Assembly: GCF_018531465.1 (NCBI RefSeq)
Contig: NZ_JAHDTF010000017.1
Span: forward strand, 168,795 to 232,794
Direction: 5' to 3'
DNA from: Sphaerisporangium fuscum
Lineage (GTDB): Bacteria; Actinomycetota; Actinomycetes; Streptosporangiales; Streptosporangiaceae
Length of the DNA: 64,000 bases
Positions 59,976 to 64,000 of the stretch are shown one piece after another (positions within the stretch are counted from its first letter, which is position 1; each line of letters begins with the position of its first letter). Made by a program: the position numbers and the translations under genes. The notes under the pieces were generated by a model that did not search any database, was not told the DNA's origin, and worked only from the letters and a program-made list of their open reading frames with translations.

Positions 59976-60809
59976 TCACACCAGCCGCCCCCCTTGGGCG
60001 ACGAACATCACCAGGTCGATCAGGGCGACCGCGACGATCACCGTGAACGCGGCCCGGCGCACCGAGCGCCGCGCCATGACCAGCCCCGCGATCAGCGCCA
60101 CGCCCACCGCCGCCAGGCCGGTCACCGTGATCGGCCCTCCGCTCCGCTCCGGAGCGAGGGCGATCACCATGGACGCGGCGACCAGCAACAGGGCGGCGCC
60201 GAGCCTCGCCCACGTCGGGCCGAGGCGCTGCGGCAGACCTCGTACGCCGAGCGCGAGGTCATCCGGAAGATCCGGCAGGACGTTGGTGAAGTGGGCGCCC
60301 GTACCCAGCAGCGCCCCCGCGGCGAGCGCCCACCACGCGGGCCAGGGATGTCCGGGCAGCCCCAGCGTGACGAACGCCGGCAGCAGGCCGAAGGCCACGG
60401 CGAAGGGGAGCGGCGACGCCGCGCCGAGCTTGAGCCGCAGGTTGTACAGCCAGCCGCAGGCGACGGCGAGCAGGTGCACCGTACCGGCCAGGAGGCCGCA
60501 CGCCAGCGACAGCGCCGCGCACAGGGCCAGCGCGGTGAACGCCGCGACGGCCACCGTCCGCGGTGCGACCGAGTCGCCGGTGAGAGGTTTGTCAGGCCGG
60601 CCGATGGCGCGGTCACGGGCGCGGTCGATCCAGTCGTTGCTCCAGCCGATCGACAACTGCCCGGCGAGCACGGCAGCGCCCACCAGAAGCGTGCCGCCGG
60701 GGCCTCTGCCGGCGGTGGCCGCGATGGCGCAGCCGGCGGCCGTGACGACCGCGGTCGGTCCGGGATGGCATGCCTTGATCAACGCGAGCATGGGTTCAGC
60801 CTCGGCCAT
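59976..60809 (-). CDS. UbiA-family prenyltransferase
   Basis: This 277-aa polytopic protein has about eight helices. The first Asp-rich motif is SNDWIDRARDRAIGRPDKPL and the second is NVLPDLPDDLALG. It transfers a prenyl group to an aromatic or related acceptor in the membrane; the acceptor is unknown. ATG 60809 is the longest start. ATG 60791, with GAGG eight nucleotides upstream, is equally plausible. Confidence 0.87.
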   Translation of the reverse strand: MAEAEPMLALIKACHPGPTAVVTAAGCAIAATAGRGPGGTLLVGAAVLAGQLSIGWSNDWIDRARDRAIGRPDKPLTGDSVAPRTVAVAAFTALALCAALSLACGLLAGTVHLLAVACGWLYNLRLKLGAASPLPFAVAFGLLPAFVTLGLPGHPWPAWWALAAGALLGTGAHFTNVLPDLPDDLALGVRGLPQRLGPTWARLGAALLLVAASMVIALAPERSGGPITVTGLAAVGVALIAGLVMARRSVRRAAFTVIVAVALIDLVMFVAQGGRLV

Positions 60810-60931
60810 CCGTCCGGCGGACGCAACGCCGTGACCGGCAGGGGTGTCGCCCGTTCACCCGCAGTTCCGGGGTGCGCCTGGACTCGAACCTCTGATCGAA
60901 GGATGTCGGTGTGCTTCGATACCCTCGCGGT

Positions 60932-62518
60932 ATGCGGATCGCGGTGACTGCCGACGGCTCCGGCGGCACCCTGCGGCCGCTGGATGAGGGCGTCACGCAT
61001 GTCGCCGATCTCCCACAGGCCATGGGCGAGCTGGAGCAGGCCGGCCGCCCCCGGTGGATCTGGGCCGACACGCGCTCGGTCTATCCGGCGCTCCTGGCCC
61101 GTGGCGTACGACTGGCGCGGTGCCACGATCTGACGCTCACCGAGTCGTTGCTGCTCGGCCACGAGGGCAGGTACGGCGAGCCCCGCTCGGCGGAGGCCGC
61201 CTACGCCAGGCTGCACGGCCTTCCGGTTCCCGACGAAACGGCGGGCGTCCACGTCGTGCAGGACACCCTGTTCGAGCCCGAGCCCGCCCAGATCGACGTC
61301 ACCGAGGTCTACCTCGACCAACTCGCCCGGATCGACGCCACCGAGAATCCCGCCCGTTTCCGGCTGCTCGTCGCCGCCGAGTCCGCCGGAGCCCTGATCG
61401 CCGCGGAGATGAGCCACGACGGCATGCCCTGGCGTGAAGACGTCCACGACGCGCTCCTCACCGAGCTTCTCGGGCCCCGGCCCGTCCACGGCATGCGTCC
61501 CGCGAAGCTCCAGGCGCTCGCCGACCAGATCGGCGCCGCCTTCGGCACCACCGTCAACCCCGACTCTCCCCAGCAGATCGTCAAGGCCTTCAAGGCGGCA
61601 GGGCTCACCGTCTCCTCGACCCGGTCACACGTGCTCAAACAGGTCGACCATCCGGCGGTCGCGCCGCTGCTGGCCTACAAGGAGCTCGCCAGGCTCTACA
61701 GCTTCCATGGCTGGACGTGGGCGCAGCAGTGGGTGCGGGGTCACCGGTTCCGTCCCGAATACGTCGTCGGGGGCGTGGTGTCGGGCCGCTGGGCCACCAG
61801 CGGGGGAGGCGCGCTCCAGATCCCCAAGGTGATGCGCCGCGTGGTCGTCGCGGACGACGGGTGGCGGCTCGTCGTCGCCGACGCCGCGCAGTTGGAGCCG
61901 CGGGTGCTCGCCGCCATGGCGGGCGACAGAGGGCTCGCCCGCGCCGCCGGAGAGATCGACCTGTACGCCGCTCTCGCCCAGGCCTTCGGGGGCGCGCGCG
62001 ACAACGCCAAGATCGCGATGCTCTCGGCGATGTACGGCGGCACCAGTGGCGACGCCCCCAAGCTGCTGGCCATCATGCGCCAGCGCTTCCCCCAGGCCTA
62101 CGCCTTCGTCGAGGACGCCGCGAAGGCCGGCGAGGAGGGCCGCCTGGTGCGCTCCTGGCTCGGGCGTACGTGCCCGCCGCCGTCCGCCAACTGGTCGCGG
62201 CTCGTCTCCGGCCCCGAAGGAGGCCGTGCGGCTCGCGACCGCGGCAGGTTCACGCGCAACTTCGTCGTCCAGGCCACCGCGGCCGAATGGGCGCTCACCC
62301 TGATGGCGCTGCTGCGCGGATCGCTCCCCTCACCCGCCAGGCTCGTGTTCTTCCAGCACGACGAGGTGATGGTGCACTGCCCCGAAGAGCTCGTGCCCGA
62401 GGTGTCGGCGGCGGTGAGCCGAGCGGCCGGGGACGCCACCCGTCTGTTGTTCGGCGACACACCGGTCCGCATTCCGATGGAGGCTGTGGCGGTGTCCTGC
62501 TACGGGGACGCCAAGTAG
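60932..62518 (+). CDS. PolA-like bifunctional 3'-5' exonuclease/DNA polymerase
   Basis: This 528-aa family A polymerase starts at ATG 60932. Motif A is VVADAAQLEPRVLAAMAG, motif B DNAKIAMLSAMYGG and motif C FFQHDEVMVHCP. The N-terminal ~200 residues are an exonuclease-like domain whose catalytic acids are not obvious. No 5' nuclease domain is present. It is distinct from housekeeping Pol I and may act in repair. Confidence 0.83.
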   Translation: MRIAVTADGSGGTLRPLDEGVTHVADLPQAMGELEQAGRPRWIWADTRSVYPALLARGVRLARCHDLTLTESLLLGHEGRYGEPRSAEAAYARLHGLPVPDETAGVHVVQDTLFEPEPAQIDVTEVYLDQLARIDATENPARFRLLVAAESAGALIAAEMSHDGMPWREDVHDALLTELLGPRPVHGMRPAKLQALADQIGAAFGTTVNPDSPQQIVKAFKAAGLTVSSTRSHVLKQVDHPAVAPLLAYKELARLYSFHGWTWAQQWVRGHRFRPEYVVGGVVSGRWATSGGGALQIPKVMRRVVVADDGWRLVVADAAQLEPRVLAAMAGDRGLARAAGEIDLYAALAQAFGGARDNAKIAMLSAMYGGTSGDAPKLLAIMRQRFPQAYAFVEDAAKAGEEGRLVRSWLGRTCPPPSANWSRLVSGPEGGRAARDRGRFTRNFVVQATAAEWALTLMALLRGSLPSPARLVFFQHDEVMVHCPEELVPEVSAAVSRAAGDATRLLFGDTPVRIPMEAVAVSCYGDAK

Positions 62519-62561
62519 TTCCACGTGAAGTGCTCCGGGTCCCGTCGCTGCGGAAGGGGAG

Positions 62562-62750
62562 TCATGTGGATCTGATCAGGAACACCGACTTCGCGATCGC
62601 CCACGAGATGAGGGCGAGGCTGAAAGCGCCTTGGACGACGCGTAGCCATGCGGGCGTGGTGGTGGCCGCGAACACCACCACACCCAGCCAAAGTAGGCCG
62701 AACACCGCTACCAGCGCTACAGCTGCCCAGTTCAGCCCTATCTTCCCCAT
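62562..62750 (-). CDS. Small two-helix membrane protein, 62 aa
   Basis: It starts at ATG 62750. Two hydrophobic helices (AAVALVAVFGLLWLGVVVFA and GAFSLALISWAIAKSVFL) are joined by TTTPAWLRVVQ. GGGAG lies 11 nt upstream. Function unknown. Confidence 0.6.
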   Translation of the reverse strand: MGKIGLNWAAVALVAVFGLLWLGVVVFAATTTPAWLRVVQGAFSLALISWAIAKSVFLIRST

Positions 62751-62829
62751 GGGGGAAGTCTCCCAGGATGACCCTCATATCAGGGCAAAGGAGTCATCCC
62801 GATAGCTCGGGCCGGTTCCGCAAGGTGAG

Positions 62830-63231
62830 TCAGCGGGGGAGCCTGCGAGCGGGCCCCGTACAACGGCGCATCCTCGAGGCGGTGTGGTGATGGTTCGGGG
62901 GCGTCTCGTCCATCTGGGCAAGCAGGGCCTCCGCCATGTGGGCGTCGGACAGGATGCGGGTCACGTCCTCATCTCCGGTCGGCAGCTGCCCGCGCTTGGC
63001 GAGCTCGTGCCGAAGGAACGTCAGCGGATCGGGATCGCCGACGGTGCCGGCGGCCATGGTGGCCCGGGCGGCCGTCAGCAGGTTCAGGTAACGCGCACGA
63101 AGGGTCGCCTCGCGCAGACGTGCCTGCTCCAAATCGTCGAGCAGGGTGCGGGCGATCTGCAGGAGATCGTCCGAGTCGCCCTCCTCGGCCGCGATGTGGG
63201 CGCGGATGTCGTCGAACTCCGACCGCGTCAT
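62830..63231 (-). CDS. Hypothetical helical protein, 133 aa
   Basis: It starts at ATG 63231 with GGAGG eight nucleotides upstream. It is mostly helical and acidic at the N-terminus (DDIRAHIAAEEGDSDDLLQI, LLDDLEQARLREATLRARYL) with a basic, His-rich tail. No family recognised. Confidence 0.65.
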   Translation of the reverse strand: MTRSEFDDIRAHIAAEEGDSDDLLQIARTLLDDLEQARLREATLRARYLNLLTAARATMAAGTVGDPDPLTFLRHELAKRGQLPTGDEDVTRILSDAHMAEALLAQMDETPPNHHHTASRMRRCTGPARRLPR

Positions 63232-63648
63232 GATGACCACCTCCACGGGTGGGGGCCCAGGCACCGGGGTGGTGCCTGCGGGTCCCGCACCCTCTTCGTA
63301 ACGGCTGGCGATTGCGGATGACTTACCGGCGGGTTGCCCCGGCGCGAATCGCCCGCTGTTTGGGATGGCTGAGAGGGGGGAAAGGTTTACCTCACACCAA
63401 AGTGGCGTCGGGCACTCCCGAGATGCTGCTAGAGTCTTCCCTCGTTGGGCGGCGATCAGGCCCCGAGAGATCCAAACAATCTTGAAGGCTCTGACGCATG
63501 TCCGCGCCCGCGCTGACTGTCCCGACCATCCCGGCTGGTGCACTAAGATTGCATCTGTCCGAATGAACGGGTAAGTTAGAAGGGTTGCTCTGGAGACAGG
63601 GCGGTCCGGAACCTGTCGGTTCGGATGATTCCGAGAAGATCGAAAGAT

Positions 63649-63678
63649 TTGACCGGGATTGACCGGATCTGATAAGAT
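63649..63678 (+). promoter_or_regulatory. rRNA operon promoter
   Basis: The -35 TTGACC (63649-63654) is followed by an 18-bp spacer and a -10 TAAGAT (63673-63678). A second TTGACC at 63659 may give an overlapping promoter. Another -10-like TAGAGT lies near 63434. The gap 63232-63885 has no gene. Confidence 0.7.
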
Positions 63679-63708
63679 CAGAATACGAAATGTACGCCCT
63701 GGAGGGGG

Positions 63709-63769
63709 CGAGAGTTAGCTCTCGACTCTGACAGTGTACGCGTCCGTTTCTTGAGAACTCAACAGTGTG
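63709..63769 (+). other. rRNA leader with hairpin and conserved TTGAGAACTCAACAGTGTG element
   Basis: CGAGAG-TTAG-CTCTCG (63709-63724) is a hairpin. TTGAGAACTCAACAGTGTG (63751-63769) is a sequence typical of actinobacterial rRNA leaders, probably linked to antitermination or processing. Confidence 0.6.
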
Positions 63770-63885
63770 TTAAAAGCCAGTGCATGAATATGCATTACCT
63801 CCGTCTTCCACGCCCTGTGGGGTGTGGGGATGGTTCCTTTGATTGGCGCCACGGTGTGTGGTGTCTGTCGGGATTTCTTCAGACA

Positions 63886-64000
63886 TTGTTTGGAGAGTTT
63901 GATCCTGGCTCAGGACGAACGCTGGCGGCGTGCTTAACACATGCAAGTCGAGCGGAAAGGCCCTTCGGGGTACTCGAGCGGCGAACGGGTGAGTAACACG
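63886..64000 (+). rRNA. rrs: 16S ribosomal RNA, 5' end (cut by window edge)
   Basis: The interval contains GAGTTTGATCCTGGCTCAG, GACGAACGCTGGCGGCGTGC and TTAACACATGCAAGTCGAGC, the conserved 16S 5' sequence. The exact 5' end is estimated. Confidence 0.97.

Overview
The window is about 70% GC or more, uses many GTG and TTG starts, and carries actinobacterial hallmark genes: WhiB7, AdnAB, mycoredoxin, UvrD2, mycosin-type proteases, paired XRE-DUF5753/DUF397 genes, a UPF0182 giant membrane protein and an initiator tRNA. It ends in the first ~115 bases of a 16S rRNA. This fits a chromosome segment of a filamentous actinomycete, most likely of the Streptosporangiales/Streptosporangiaceae type. The genus is inference.

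Layout. 0-10 kb: a truncated membrane gene with a palindromic operator; two tandem copies of a [bitopic membrane protein + mycosin-like subtilase] pair; an alkyltransferase-like protein; a 986-aa CDP-glycerol-type glycosylpolyol transferase; a membrane-tethered PemK/MazF-like protein; and a GNAT acetyltransferase. 10-13.5 kb: a MocR-type regulator divergent from a 39-aa membrane peptide, and an HxlR regulator divergent from a corrinoid-dehalogenase/QueG-like Fe-S protein. 13.9-20.6 kb: the AdnA/AdnB helicase-nuclease pair, preceded by a 34-bp tandem repeat.

20.6-36.8 kb is accessory. It holds a VapBC-like pair, a muconolactone-isomerase-like gene, an XRE - ECF sigma - RibD-C operon, a beta-hydroxyacid-dehydrogenase-like gene, an XRE-DUF5753 regulator with two DUF397 genes, a MarR-controlled stress unit, a nitroreductase-hemerythrin fusion, and a four-gene siderophore operon. 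The siderophore operon (ATP-grasp, two IucA/IucC synthetases, PLP decarboxylase) sits behind a 17/19 match to the IdeR/DmdR iron box and resembles vibrioferrin/xanthoferrin biosynthesis.

37-60 kb is conserved housekeeping that matches, in gene content, the mycobacterial Rv3193c-Rv3202c neighbourhood. It contains nudC, mycoredoxin, uvrD2, tesB, whiB7 with a long leader ORF and intrinsic attenuator, an ABC1 kinase, a ThiF-like protein, a YgjP-type metallopeptidase, a DUF2342 zincin, an extended SDR, moaE, a PDZ-Lon protease and UPF0182. Esterase, phosphatase and NUDIX genes are interspersed.

60-64 kb has tRNA-fMet with an intrinsic terminator, a UbiA-type prenyltransferase, a PolA-like bifunctional exonuclease/polymerase, two small genes of unknown function, and the leader, promoter and start of an rRNA operon.

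The strongest biology is the candidate vibrioferrin-like siderophore operon, the whiB7 leader/attenuator and the duplicated membrane-protein/mycosin pairs. Nothing could be searched or aligned here: family names rest on motifs visible in translation, and starts were chosen from ribosome binding sites and overlaps.
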